Source: a virus
Direction: 5' to 3' (one strand)
Length of the DNA: 32,260 nt
IMG/VR virus record: IMGVR_UViG_3300046167_000500
Coordinates: 1 to 32,260 of that record
Both the position numbers and the translations under genes were made by a program. Below, one piece after another: positions 14,993 through 24,323 of this stretch. Under the pieces are notes generated by a model. The model saw only the letters and a list, made by a program, of their open reading frames with translations, was not told the DNA's origin and did no database searches. Position 1 is the first letter of the stretch. Each line of letters opens with the position of its first letter.

Positions 14993-15663
14993 CAGCCCTG
15001 CCCCAAGTTATCTGAAGGTCTTGCATCCCCTCAACGAAATCAAACCCCTTATCATCAGGATATATTGATTTCTGATATTCAGATGTAAACCGGCCAACTC
15101 TAGGACGCTCCAAATCAATCAGTTTGTTTTCTGCCGATAGCTGCAAGGTGCTGGCATCTGCGCCCTCATCAATCGATAGCTGATCCATATAGCCAGTGAA
15201 TATTTCTGTAAGGCTGGTCTTGTTAGCCTCTAAGATCATGCGACCGCCAGTTTGCAGCAGAATATAAACCGGCGCATCAGTCGCACTGGTTTGATCTTCC
15301 AGCCGCCCCTTCTTGGAATAGACCAAAGAATATTTTACATGTGCGCCCCTGATATTGCTCCGTGAGCGCCAAAGATATGACTTCGCTAGGCACAGAGCTT
15401 AGAGTTAAAGAAGCGCCTCTAGCGGCTATTTCTGTGGTTTCCTCAATGACTGACACATCAAGCATAGTACCAGTGCCAAAATATTCATTGCCCTCATAAA
15501 CCAGAGTGCCTTGACCTGTCCAAAGGCGCAGAATGCGGTTGTAGACGTTGCCATCTGCCGCTTCAAACGTACCATCATCGAAGTTAAGCTCCACCGCAAA
15601 GAACGGGAAGATAACATCATCTTCAAGATTAACGGTTACACCAGTAGACAGGTCACGGGACAT
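14985..15663 (-). CDS. DUF2163-like tail assembly protein, frameshifted
   Basis: Fragments 15277-15663 (MSRDLSTGVTVNLEDDVIFP; LWTGQGTLVYEGNEYFGTGT; GRTCKIFFGLF) and 14985-15326 (GRLEDQTSATDAPVYILLQ; ENKLIDLERPRVGRFT) become one 225-residue protein when one C is skipped near 15315. It resembles the baseplate/tail-tip proteins of the DUF2163 type, as found in gene transfer agents and marine phages. It lies between the fibre genes and the GNAT and J-like genes, the usual place for such a tail tip connector. Confidence 0.7.
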
Positions 15664-16203
15664 TTATGCAGCATCCTTAACTGGTTGTGGTGTTGCATCT
15701 ACTACAGCCTGTGCTTCTGCACGTTCAGCTACATCAGTCGTAATCAAAGGGTTCTCAATGGTTTCCTCTGTAGGCTCTGCCATAGGATCATCCTCAGAGT
15801 ACACCATGCGTGTGACTGTAGGCTCAACAGGATCAATGGCTGTGACCGTGATAACCTCATGCATCAAATCTTCCATTTCCATTGTTTCTTCGTTGAATAC
15901 CTGCTCACCAGTAGGCTGCATTTCCCGTACCTCTGCACGACCATCTGCAACGACATACTGTGCTAGTCGGGCTGTGGCTGTCTTGTAGTCTGCCAGTTGT
16001 TGAGCAAACAGTTTAGCATCAGCCGCTGACTGTAGGTCTTCAGGAATATCACCGTCAAAGCAGTCTGTGCCTTGTTCAATGATTGCGTCTAGCACTTCCT
16101 GATAGTGGCGGTTTGCAGGGTCTAGGGGGATGTAGTGGTTATGGGTTTGGCAGACAATCGTTTTACCGCCAAGATCAGATGTATTGATGTTAAACATAAT
16201 CAT
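15664..16203 (-). CDS. Fibre-module protein of unknown function (179 aa)
   Basis: A 179-residue acidic protein. It starts MIMFNINTSDLGGKTIVCQ, then a helical middle (DAKLFAQQLADYKTATARLAQYVV) and a low-complexity acidic C-terminus rich in Glu, Thr and Pro. It follows the RNLLINGAMQ-type fibre gene with an ATGA overlap, a position typical of a fibre assembly chaperone or tail-fibre-linked protein, which is inferred. No enzyme motif seen. Confidence 0.5.
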   Translation of the reverse strand: MIMFNINTSDLGGKTIVCQTHNHYIPLDPANRHYQEVLDAIIEQGTDCFDGDIPEDLQSAADAKLFAQQLADYKTATARLAQYVVADGRAEVREMQPTGEQVFNEETMEMEDLMHEVITVTAIDPVEPTVTRMVYSEDDPMAEPTEETIENPLITTDVAERAEAQAVVDATPQPVKDAA

Positions 16204-17360
16204 AACTCCGCATCAAATATAACATTTCCAGTATTAAGGATTATCGTATACTGGTTTGCACCGTAATCTGTGGCTGGTGAACACTGTAATGTTACGCTTT
16301 GTTCAGTAGCCATCTGAAAACTTATACTGCCACCAACATTTCCATTGTTCACTGGTGCATGAATTAAAGGTGTTGAGCCAACAGTGCCAGTGGGTTCAGC
16401 CCTCATAGTAACTGGAAATTGAAGTCTTGATGAATAAGCATTTACAGTCGAATAATACCTATACACTTCTGTTCCAGAATTACTAGCAGTCCCTCCAAAC
16501 AGGTAGTTGTATGTATACCGCTGACACGCCGCCAGTTCTTCACCATAAGATCGGTGTTCAAAAGGCGTGGCGACTTTGCCTACTTCTAGTTGGACACCTG
16601 TGAAGTAGAAGTCATCTGAGGTAGAAAAACCAAAGTTAGCTTCGTGACCATAGGCCAATTTAGACCCAGTATAAGTTCCCCATGTCGTATTATCCGAACT
16701 GGTGTAAGCAGAACCAGCAAGCAAAATAAAATTAAGGAAGAACCCAGCCGTATTGTCATTAGCGATAGCCGCTGCTTCATTACCAGCAAAAGTTATTGTT
16801 TTATATTCCCATGTATTTGCGCTGTTAATTGTATATGTTGACCCAATGGTGTCGCCACCACCATCAAACATATATATACTCATGGCATACGTCCCTGTGA
16901 CGGAAGACTTTACCCAGAAAGAAAGCGTAATACTTCTTGCCTCGCTAGTTCCGTACGCTAAAGGCTGTAAATCTTGACTTTCTATTTTGTGTATTATTCT
17001 AACGTATTCATCAGTCGCTAATGTGCTTTCGGCAGTAGTTACATCCACTTTAAGTGAACTAGCAAAACCATTTGGGCTATCAGAACTTTGAGTTATGGTG
17101 GCAGCAAATTCATCAGTTGAAGCCTTATCATAGGTAAACCTGTCTAAGGTATACCCAGTTGAAGTAAAGCTCGTCCCCCTCTGCGCAACCTGCATTGCAC
17201 CATTAATAAGCAAATTCCTACGCCCTGCACCAACCAGATTAAACTGTTCCTGTGGTGTCTCAGCACGAAGCATAGCCTCGCCAGCTATACCTGTGGGTTT
17301 GTCTAGTTCTGCCAGCTTTTCTCTTACGTTAATGGCTGGCTTTGATACGTTGACTGTCAT
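16200..17360 (-). CDS. Receptor-binding tail fibre protein (RNLLINGAMQ type)
   Basis: A 386-residue protein. After a short N-terminal region it carries RRNLLINGAMQVAQRGTSF and TGYTLDRFTYD, a motif shared by many phage tail fibres. A beta-sandwich follows, resembling a carbohydrate-binding module (SITLSFWVKSSVTGTYAMSI, NTWEYKTITF, FYFTGVQLEVGKVATPFEHR). The C-terminus after EELAACQRYTY looks like a separate head domain. It probably binds a surface polysaccharide. It lies between the LamG fibre and the 179-residue protein. Confidence 0.75.
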   Translation of the reverse strand: MTVNVSKPAINVREKLAELDKPTGIAGEAMLRAETPQEQFNLVGAGRRNLLINGAMQVAQRGTSFTSTGYTLDRFTYDKASTDEFAATITQSSDSPNGFASSLKVDVTTAESTLATDEYVRIIHKIESQDLQPLAYGTSEARSITLSFWVKSSVTGTYAMSIYMFDGGGDTIGSTYTINSANTWEYKTITFAGNEAAAIANDNTAGFFLNFILLAGSAYTSSDNTTWGTYTGSKLAYGHEANFGFSTSDDFYFTGVQLEVGKVATPFEHRSYGEELAACQRYTYNYLFGGTASNSGTEVYRYYSTVNAYSSRLQFPVTMRAEPTGTVGSTPLIHAPVNNGNVGGSISFQMATEQSVTLQCSPATDYGANQYTIILNTGNVIFDAEL

Positions 17361-17370
17361 CTGTCACTCC

Positions 17371-20238
17371 TTATTCGTCAGCCACTAGGCCGTTAGATGC
17401 ACTGATTGCAGCACCGACAGCGGTTGTTGTGTTGTCTACTCGTCGTAGTCCTTGGAAGACTGAACGCCCTGCGCTTGTACCGACATGAAGCAACTCTGTG
17501 CTATCGTCGTAGGCCAAAGCTGTTACCGCATCAGACGAGCCGTATAGCGTGGCTTGTGCGCCTGTCTGGAAGAGATGCTTCTCGTCCTCGTAGATTTTCT
17601 TGATCTGCTCTGGGGATGGGACTGTTCCACTTACTCTTAAAAGAGCAAGTTCCCCAAGAAAAGGATACAAAGCATCATGTGATTGGCCTATAACAAGATC
17701 ATAATCAGTAGCGGTAAGGAAACTAGTAAGAGCCACATTTTGATGTAAATATGATTGTTCTACACCATTGAGGTATAGATGCCCTTTTTCCCCCGCTTTC
17801 ACTGTAGCTACACAACAATGCCAGACGTTTTGGGGAAACGCTTTATTAGTCTGAAGGTATGCATTACCACTTCCGTAATCAAAATATATGTTATTCGCTG
17901 CCATCCCAATACGCATACTTTCTGCGTTATCGGCTGTACCTCTAGCGCAGACGTATGACCAACTTCCAGATGTTTGTTTAAACCAAAACACCACAGAATA
18001 TTCACCAGTTCCGAAGTTTAAGTCAGCATTGTAGGGTTGGTAAAGATAGTTACTCGCAGACCACCCCCCATAGCTTACCAAATCAGCACCAGTAGCCACA
18101 GGGTTTTTGGTCACAGTGCCGAAAACCTGTAGACCGTTGCCGTTCACACTGCGGTCTGGCTCTGCTTCTCGTAATACTACGTTATCTATAGAACCACCAA
18201 AGGCAGCGGTGTAGAAAGAGAAGTTTTCAGCCGTGCTAGTAGGGGTAAATGTAAAGGATTTTGAACCAACACCCGCTGCATGATATCCAGAAGCAACCCA
18301 GATATGCCCAAAGTTCACATATATAGTACCCGCAGAATGGGCGGTTATATCAAAAGTCAAGACATAGGTTTTACCTACAACTGGAACTACATTAACGCTA
18401 GGTCTTAAAACACCTGAACTAGAACTTTGGCTAGTTAGTACACCACTGCCTATTGAATAAATGCTGGTTAAAACCCAATCTGAGTTTGAACTGAAGTCAC
18501 CATTGACGATAAGGTTACTGCCAGTAACGTCAGTATCATCGGTGTCGGACAAGGTGGCGAGTTTGATGTCGCCGTTCATCCAGCCTGTGGCATAATCAGA
18601 TGTGGTGTAGGCGACCATAGATGTTAGGTCAGGAGCCGTATCAATTGGGGCGTAAGCAACTTGGCTTAATCCAGCGGCTTGCCCAAAATGTTCGGCTGTC
18701 ATTGAAGTAATATCTCTACCACTTCCTTCACCAAATACAGAAACAATAGCGGTCTCACCGCCAGTTGCCCCGTGGTATCCATCAGATGGTACACTGTCGA
18801 GGCCATTCCCTAAAGAAAAGTCTGCACTTGGAATGGTGTTAATGTGAACATATCGGTCAGAGGTATCACTTGAAGAATATCCAACAGTGCTTACTATTTT
18901 ATTATCACTTCTAAAGGCTACAAAGTTACTCTTGCCCCATCCACTGGCCCCAGAGGTAGTCGTAATATCAACAACAGTCCCATCATCCTTGATAACAGAA
19001 ACCCCACCATCAGTCGCCACCGCAATAGTCGGCACAGGCAATCCTGTAGCAGCATCAATCGGGGCGTTGGGCAGAACGGTCATGGCTACATCGTTGACGG
19101 GGGAACTTACTATTACTGTTGCACCAGAAGTGCCGTAATCGTATGAACTGGCCCTTGATGCTATATCCGAAGTATAAGCCCCGCCATATGAACTATAAGA
19201 TGAAATAGGATACAAAAATCCATTATCGCTTATAAAGTTGACCTTGAGTAGTCCTTCAGCGGAACTACTAGGATTGCCAAGTGCTAAAGTTCCGTTCATC
19301 ATACTACAGCAACTTATGCCCCCAAAGGCAGTGGATCGTCCGAAAATTGGGTTAGCTTTTGCAAACACCATCCACATAGGCATATCAGGGTCATCACCAT
19401 CGTAGATAGTAACACCACTAGAAGTTGCCACAATAACAGCAACCGCTGGAAACTCCTTACGGCTACCACGGGTGCTAGATGCAGCTTCATTGTACCATGA
19501 GGTATGCTGTGTGCGTTTACGCCAAGCACCGCCATCACTGTCCTTGCGGGTGTCATACACTGAGATGTCTACGGCTGTGTCGGATATGGTGGCTGCGATT
19601 GCGTTGAGGTCTAGTTCATCTGTGGTGGTTTTGCCTGTAATGCCTACACCTGTTGAACTAAAAACCGCCCTAGTCGCAGCAGCAGCCCTCAGAACAAGTT
19701 GATCGTTTGAATTGAAATATTTTATTGATCCAGCATCAGCATCAGTATCACCTAATCTAAGTTCACTTGTGCCACCTATAGATGATAAAATTGTCATTTC
19801 TGAAGAAGGATCACCCGTACCTCCAACCGTAACAGCATCAAAGGAAGGGCTGTCGCTCGTAGACAAGCCTTGGTTGATTGCTTTAACTGCGGCTAAGTTT
19901 GCAAGCTCACTGTCCATCAATGCGCCAGCGGCTGTTACATTGGTTGCGTCTGTAACGTCTGCACCAGCCTCAATGCCATCTAGCTTAGTGCCATCCGCAG
20001 AAACATCCCGACCATCAACATTTCCAGAAACTACTACATTAGGAACTGTCAAGTTGCCCGTCATAGTATCGCCAGTGATCCTGACAAAGCCAGTAGCTGT
20101 ATCTAGGGCAGTCTTAAACTCACCAAAGGTAATCGCTTTCGTTTCATCTGCGCTTGTATCTACCAGCGCAAACTCATCATCATCAGCCAAATTAGCGCCT
20201 GTGATGTTGTTTAATTCAGATATTTTACGATCAGCCAT
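17371..20238 (-). CDS. Large tail fibre with LamG-type domain
   Basis: The largest intact gene, 955 residues. The N-terminus MADRKISELNNITGANLADD and FALVDTSADETKAIT is a marine-phage fibre attachment motif. Repeats around GDTMTGNLTVPNVVVSGNV and GTKLDGIEAGAD form a shaft. A middle region resembles beta-propeller or WD-like repeats (VAVIVATSSGVTIYDG; IAVATDGGVSVIKDDGT). Near residues 740-880 a concanavalin/LamG-like domain is visible (YSVVFWFKQTSGSWSYVCA; GHLYLNGVEQ; LGELALLRVSGTVPS). It probably binds a host glycan. It is free of frame breaks, unlike genes on either side of the tail module. Confidence 0.75.
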   Translation of the reverse strand: MADRKISELNNITGANLADDDEFALVDTSADETKAITFGEFKTALDTATGFVRITGDTMTGNLTVPNVVVSGNVDGRDVSADGTKLDGIEAGADVTDATNVTAAGALMDSELANLAAVKAINQGLSTSDSPSFDAVTVGGTGDPSSEMTILSSIGGTSELRLGDTDADAGSIKYFNSNDQLVLRAAAATRAVFSSTGVGITGKTTTDELDLNAIAATISDTAVDISVYDTRKDSDGGAWRKRTQHTSWYNEAASSTRGSRKEFPAVAVIVATSSGVTIYDGDDPDMPMWMVFAKANPIFGRSTAFGGISCCSMMNGTLALGNPSSSAEGLLKVNFISDNGFLYPISSYSSYGGAYTSDIASRASSYDYGTSGATVIVSSPVNDVAMTVLPNAPIDAATGLPVPTIAVATDGGVSVIKDDGTVVDITTTSGASGWGKSNFVAFRSDNKIVSTVGYSSSDTSDRYVHINTIPSADFSLGNGLDSVPSDGYHGATGGETAIVSVFGEGSGRDITSMTAEHFGQAAGLSQVAYAPIDTAPDLTSMVAYTTSDYATGWMNGDIKLATLSDTDDTDVTGSNLIVNGDFSSNSDWVLTSIYSIGSGVLTSQSSSSGVLRPSVNVVPVVGKTYVLTFDITAHSAGTIYVNFGHIWVASGYHAAGVGSKSFTFTPTSTAENFSFYTAAFGGSIDNVVLREAEPDRSVNGNGLQVFGTVTKNPVATGADLVSYGGWSASNYLYQPYNADLNFGTGEYSVVFWFKQTSGSWSYVCARGTADNAESMRIGMAANNIYFDYGSGNAYLQTNKAFPQNVWHCCVATVKAGEKGHLYLNGVEQSYLHQNVALTSFLTATDYDLVIGQSHDALYPFLGELALLRVSGTVPSPEQIKKIYEDEKHLFQTGAQATLYGSSDAVTALAYDDSTELLHVGTSAGRSVFQGLRRVDNTTTAVGAAISASNGLVADE

Positions 20239-20241
20239 GAT

Positions 20242-20856
20242 TTACCCCGTGATTGCTTCAACGGCTTCAAATGAAATACCGTAAATTGATGCGTTATCGA
20301 TTGACCAAGATGTTACATTATTTGACAGCCGAAATACACCTTTCGTGTCATTCGTACCAATAACCTCATTGGTATAATTTACTTTTAGATTTGGGAATAT
20401 CTCAACAGTGCCATTGCCAGTTCTATCTTCTAGGATCTGATACAGCCGCGCCGTACTATCAGCGCCCACTTGTATATAATCACCGGCCAGCAAAGTGCTT
20501 GATTGATCCTGCATGGTAATCGTTAAGAAGCTTTGACCAGCAGATCCCGTTACCGTTGCTTGGTTCTCTGCATTTGTAGAGCGCAGAGTGCCGCGTGGAA
20601 GCGCATAATCAGGATCACCTAACAAGAAGGTTCCCAGAGATCCTTTGAGGCTTACAAGGGCTGCTTTCCATGCCGCAGCATCATCACGCTTCATAGGCGG
20701 CAAGTTTACCGTGGCCTCAAATCGCTGACCGCCATGCGAAACAATCTGCTGCTTGTAGGTAAATGGTGACTGAGAAGTTGCGTTAGAATTAACTGTGCGC
20801 AACTCAACAGATGAAACCCCTGTCGTGGGTAAAGTTAAAGGATATGTAATAGCCAT
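20242..20856 (-). CDS. Distal tail-like minor tail protein
   Basis: A 204-residue beta-rich protein starting MAITYPLTLPTTGVSSVELR, with FEATVNLPPMKRDDAAAWKA and GSLGTFLLGDPDYALPRG, resembling minor tail proteins placed after the tape measure in marine siphoviruses (a distal tail or hub role). It follows the tape measure gene with a TAAATG-style junction. It precedes the fibre genes rather than the DUF2163-like gene directly. Family assignment is tentative. Confidence 0.6.
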   Translation of the reverse strand: MAITYPLTLPTTGVSSVELRTVNSNATSQSPFTYKQQIVSHGGQRFEATVNLPPMKRDDAAAWKAALVSLKGSLGTFLLGDPDYALPRGTLRSTNAENQATVTGSAGQSFLTITMQDQSSTLLAGDYIQVGADSTARLYQILEDRTGNGTVEIFPNLKVNYTNEVIGTNDTKGVFRLSNNVTSWSIDNASIYGISFEAVEAITG

Positions 20857-22539
20857 TTATCCAAACACCGCCTTCATCTGACCGCCACGCCTACGGCTCT
20901 CCATTATTGATTGCTTCGTCATCTTAGCAATTTTTGGCGCTTGCTGGGCAATTATTTGCTTTACGCTCTCATCACCATTCGCCGCGAAGTTAAATGTTTG
21001 CTGAACAACCACACCACCGCCCATTTGATTATTGGGTATAATGGCACCATTGCTTGATGGCACCATAAGCTCTGGGCCACGCTCTCCGACTAAATACGGC
21101 CTACCGGCTCTTACCGGCCCACCCATAGCCCTTGGAGCAACAGGCGGCGCAACAGAGCCACCAGTGCCAGCAGCAGAACCAGGCGCAAAAGCTCCAGCAA
21201 CGGCCCCCGTGATAAATCCAGTAATCTGTTTGACTACAAATACTCGATATAATTCAGATATTATATCAGACGCCAAAGCGCGGAAGGCATCCTTAGCTGA
21301 TGCTGTGCCCTTGATCATTGACATAAACGCGTTTTCAAATGATGTCCCTACCATTTCAGAGACATCCTTTATTCTTTGCAGTTCAGGCGTGATTTCTGAT
21401 GCGCCAACTTTGAAGTCTGCAACACTTTTCTTTGCGTCTTCCAGCATGTTCTTAGTTTTGTTGAATGCAGTTTGATCAATTGTTACAGGCATAGCCATTA
21501 AGGCTTCTTCGTCAGAAAACCTTAGTTTTAGTGAGGTCAGCAACATACCCTCTTTTATGTCTGCCCTCTTTTTTTCTAAGTCTAACATAGCTTGGCTTTT
21601 AACAACCGCTTGAGACATTATAGCGTCTTCTTCAGATAAAAACCTATTTAAGTAAGCGCTTCTGTCTTTAGCCCTAGCCTTCTCAAACTCTAATACTAGT
21701 TGGCTCTTGTTAATAACTTGCGCCATAACAATGTCTTCAGCATTCATTAGTTCGACCCGCTTCTTGGCCGCTTCTGTACGCGCTGTAACCATAGTTTTCA
21801 TAAGCTTTTCAAGTCGTGAAAGCTTATCATTTCCCTCTATGCTGTCATTAATTCCTTTTATGTATTCTTTCTGTAGATCAATTTGATCTTGAAGACGTAA
21901 AATAGCCCTATTGAACGAAGTTATTCTTTTAGTAGCAGCCTCCTCTTCACGTTTGTTTCCATCGTCTTTAGCTTTTAAAAGTCTGTCTTCTTGTTTATGT
22001 ATTTGATCATTAATCTTTGCTTGCTCTTGTTTAAGCTGCTTAATTTCTTCCTCAGCTTTAACGATGTCAGTGCTATTTATCCCACGCAAAAGAGCTTGAA
22101 TTTCAAGGTTTGTTTGCGCAGACTTATCTTTAAGCTCCTCCATTGCGTCCTTGGCTTCTTTAGCACCGCCAGCAAGTTTTGTGAAAGCAACGCCAACTGC
22201 TGATGCAATTGCAACGCCAGCACCCAAAACAGCACCGACAGGCCCAAATATACCTAAAAGCTGAGAACCCTGCTGACCAAAGGCTTGGAGCGCATTCGTG
22301 CCGCCAGCAATCTGAACCGCAAAGTCACCAACCTGGTAACCCGCTTGCTGTAAAGCGCCTTTTGCCCATTTATTAGTTGCAACCGCTGTGGAATTGTATT
22401 GCTTAGCGTGAGACCTTAACGCTCCGCTTGTTCTTCGCGTGGCTGCGCCTACATTATCAACCTGCTTGCGAACATTCCCTAATTGACGGAGCGCATCTCC
22501 TGATTTAACGCCTACAATGATATTCAGATCAGTGGCCAT
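20857..22539 (-). CDS. Tape measure protein
   Basis: A 560-residue protein that sets tail length. N-terminus MATDLNIIVGVKSGDALRQL, then an Ala/Gly-rich hydrophobic segment (LLGIFGPVGAVLGAGVAIASA), a long helical charged coil at roughly 120-370, and a second hydrophobic region (ITGFITGAVAGAFAPG). It ends with RPYLVGERGPELMVPSSNGA, the characteristic C-terminal motif of tail measure proteins. At the usual 0.15 nm per residue it predicts a tail near 84 nm. Its start overlaps the gpGT extension by 11 bases. Confidence 0.9.
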   Translation of the reverse strand: MATDLNIIVGVKSGDALRQLGNVRKQVDNVGAATRRTSGALRSHAKQYNSTAVATNKWAKGALQQAGYQVGDFAVQIAGGTNALQAFGQQGSQLLGIFGPVGAVLGAGVAIASAVGVAFTKLAGGAKEAKDAMEELKDKSAQTNLEIQALLRGINSTDIVKAEEEIKQLKQEQAKINDQIHKQEDRLLKAKDDGNKREEEAATKRITSFNRAILRLQDQIDLQKEYIKGINDSIEGNDKLSRLEKLMKTMVTARTEAAKKRVELMNAEDIVMAQVINKSQLVLEFEKARAKDRSAYLNRFLSEEDAIMSQAVVKSQAMLDLEKKRADIKEGMLLTSLKLRFSDEEALMAMPVTIDQTAFNKTKNMLEDAKKSVADFKVGASEITPELQRIKDVSEMVGTSFENAFMSMIKGTASAKDAFRALASDIISELYRVFVVKQITGFITGAVAGAFAPGSAAGTGGSVAPPVAPRAMGGPVRAGRPYLVGERGPELMVPSSNGAIIPNNQMGGGVVVQQTFNFAANGDESVKQIIAQQAPKIAKMTKQSIMESRRRGGQMKAVFG

Positions 22540-23019
22540 CTTTGGTGCGCTCCTCTAAGACTTTGTAATACGCGACCCATTCATTATACTCTTCCATTGT
22601 GATTTCATCAATCTCAGCAATTGTTTTGCCTAATTTTTCTGCCAATGAAACAACATTCATCCTGAATGGATCGTCAATTAGTTTTTTTCGTGTTCCTCCA
22701 CTGTGCGGCCAGAAACGAATAAAGATGCTAAACGCAAAACAATTAACGGCTCTTGATCATCAAACCATTTCTTATCGCCAATCTCAAACAAAGGCTCACC
22801 CTTGCTATCAAGCGCTTTCATTATAATAATGAACACTTGGATTTCGGCATCTAAAAGATTTTCCATGAAGTTTGGATAACGCTTATTAATCTTTTTATTC
22901 TCAGCCACAGTCATGGAAGAATAATGTATTTTGAGTGGCTGACCATCGATCACCCACTCTGGAACTTCTGTTGATTTCAAATCAGAAGAAGTTGTTTCAA
23001 TCCTTGATGTGATTGACAT
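22529..23019 (-). CDS. gpGT tail assembly chaperone, -1 frameshift product
   Basis: The slippery heptamer A AAA AAC at 22681-22687 (minus strand) lies in the correct frame at the last two codons of the gpG-like gene, with UAA next. Slipping back one base continues for about 50 residues: KKLIDDPFRMNVVSLAEKLG, then IDEITMEEYNEWVAYYKVLE, ending DGH at the TGA at 22529-22531. This C-terminal part matches the T domain of lambda gpGT. The product is about 163 residues and binds the tail tube protein and tape measure during assembly. Confidence 0.85.
22678..23019 (-). CDS. gpG-like tail assembly chaperone
   Basis: The zero-frame product of the gpG/gpGT pair, 113 residues ending EEHEKN. It starts MSITSRIETTSSDLKS and has a central helical region (MTVAENKKINKRYPNFMENL). 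It is placed between the tail tube gene and the tape measure, as in lambda. Most ribosomes would make this form; a minor fraction makes gpGT by slipping at A_AAA_AAC. Confidence 0.85.
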   Translation of the reverse strand: MSITSRIETTSSDLKSTEVPEWVIDGQPLKIHYSSMTVAENKKINKRYPNFMENLLDAEIQVFIIIMKALDSKGEPLFEIGDKKWFDDQEPLIVLRLASLFVSGRTVEEHEKN

Positions 23020-23021
23020 TG

Positions 23022-23423
23022 TTAGACCGTTCCAATTGATAATGCCCCAGTAAGCTGCAATTCTGCTTCTAAGGTGGCCAAGCCATCATGGGTTGTGCCT
23101 TTCGCGACAGATGTAACAATGAAAGTTCCCGATAGCTTAACATCGCCAGAAGCGTTGCCCTCAGAGTAAAACTCTGCGTCAACGCTATCACGTTGCAATA
23201 AATCAACTTGCGCAGCGTTGTCTGGGTCTAAGTAGCAGCTAATACTAGCAGTACCAGTAGCCAAACCAGCCACATAAGTTCTGTTAGTTGAACCCATAGT
23301 TGTACTATCAACGGTGTCACTCGTCATTGTTAATGACCAGCTTAAAAGCTCGCCAATAGACGCAGGAGAACCGCCAGTCGTAACTACTTTGCAGTCTCCA
23401 TCAGATCCAAAATATGTAGCCAT
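23022..23423 (-). CDS. Major tail (tube) protein
   Basis: A 133-residue beta-rich protein starting MATYFGSDGDCKVVTTGGSP, with SLTMTSDTVDSTTMGSTNRT and SISCYLDPDNAAQVDLLQRD and the C-terminal GTFIVTSVAKGTTHDGLATL typical of siphovirus tail tube proteins. It lies between the tail terminator-like gene and the gpG gene, the canonical order. Its product should be one of the most abundant virion proteins. Confidence 0.85.
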   Translation of the reverse strand: MATYFGSDGDCKVVTTGGSPASIGELLSWSLTMTSDTVDSTTMGSTNRTYVAGLATGTASISCYLDPDNAAQVDLLQRDSVDAEFYSEGNASGDVKLSGTFIVTSVAKGTTHDGLATLEAELQLTGALSIGTV

Positions 23424-23435
23424 AGCGTTTCTCCT

Positions 23436-23879
23436 TTACTTGGCCGTTTCTACATCATTTAATGCTGTAATATATCTCACTGAATAAGTCAGCTTTGCAA
23501 TACCTATAGGTTGCTCAGCATCCCCAGAAAACTGAATATCAGTTCCAGCAAGCACAGCCTCTTTTGCAAGACCGTTGACCGTAAAGTCACCGGCAATTGC
23601 CTCTTCGACTTGGACAGCTATCGCGTCCACATCGTCATCAAATGTTGATGTCGCCCTAACATATATATCAACATCAACAGTTAAAATTCTATTAAGATCG
23701 TTTAAGCCCATATTTAAACGACTTGAAACCTCTGACCCAGTATAAACTGTAATTGCTGGCAAATTCGCATCGGTAAGCGGGTAGACCCGTGTAGTATAAA
23801 CACGGCTAGATACCAAAGTGGCCCCAGTAGAAATAGTGCTAGCCATTCTGTCGCGTATCTGCTTGCGCACATGAGCCAT
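23436..23879 (-). CDS. gpU-like tail terminator protein
   Basis: A 147-residue protein starting MAHVRKQIRDRMASTIST, with PAITVYTGSEVSSR, VDVDIYVRATSTFDDDVDAI and a beta C-terminus, resembling minor tail protein U/tail terminators that cap the tail tube and join it to the head. It stands between the head-tail joining gene and the tube gene. Its start overlaps the previous stop. Confidence 0.75.
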   Translation of the reverse strand: MAHVRKQIRDRMASTISTGATLVSSRVYTTRVYPLTDANLPAITVYTGSEVSSRLNMGLNDLNRILTVDVDIYVRATSTFDDDVDAIAVQVEEAIAGDFTVNGLAKEAVLAGTDIQFSGDAEQPIGIAKLTYSVRYITALNDVETAK

Positions 23880-24175
23880 TACACTTTCTCCAACTGAACA
23901 ACTGTAACCCCAGTGCCATCTTCTATCCAGGCTTGCACTGTGTAATTTACGCCGCCAATAACCATAGCCTGGCTCTCAGCAATTGATGGAACATCCGCAG
24001 TGCGGCAAGTTAATCTAGGCTGCTCTTGATGAACCGATACAAAACCTCCAGCATCAATAGGAACTGTCTCATTGTCAAAAATGCCGTTGATCGTGCCGCC
24101 ACTGTAAGTGACCGCAGTGGCAAATTCATCAACGTCGAATATGTTTGCTAGGTCATCAGCTAGTGGCAGCGCCAT
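23879..24175 (-). CDS. Head-tail joining protein (gpFII-like)
   Basis: A 98-residue beta-rich protein starting MALPLADDLANIFDVDEFAT, with PIDAGGFVSVHQEQPRLTCR and VIGGVNYTVQAWIEDGTGVT, resembling the head-tail attachment family of lambda gpFII. It would form the interface ring for the tail. It overlaps the upstream small gene by 20 bases and its stop overlaps the gpU-like start. Confidence 0.7.
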   Translation of the reverse strand: MALPLADDLANIFDVDEFATAVTYSGGTINGIFDNETVPIDAGGFVSVHQEQPRLTCRTADVPSIAESQAMVIGGVNYTVQAWIEDGTGVTVVQLEKV

Positions 24176-24323
24176 CTTCTTCAGCCTTTTCTTCTTTTAC
24201 ATACGGCTTCGCATATCCGCGATCAATTAGCTTCTGAGCAACCTTGGCGTCAACTATGTGACTTGCGCCAGCCTTGCCATTCTTGCCACCCCAAGAGGCG
24301 TCTTTGATCAGCGTAATCTTCAT
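24156..24323 (-). CDS. Small KxGxxV protein, second of a tandem pair (55 aa)
   Basis: Translates as 55 residues: MKITLIKDASWGGKNGKAG, then SHIVDAKVAQKLIDRGYAKP and an acidic tail. The plan (lysine-rich start, KAG turn, V-x-x...A..LI.RGYA) matches the preceding gene and suggests a duplication. It overlaps that gene by four bases and the joining gene by 20. Probably a minor head or head-tail component. Confidence 0.6.
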   Translation of the reverse strand: MKITLIKDASWGGKNGKAGASHIVDAKVAQKLIDRGYAKPYVKEEKAEEDGAATS

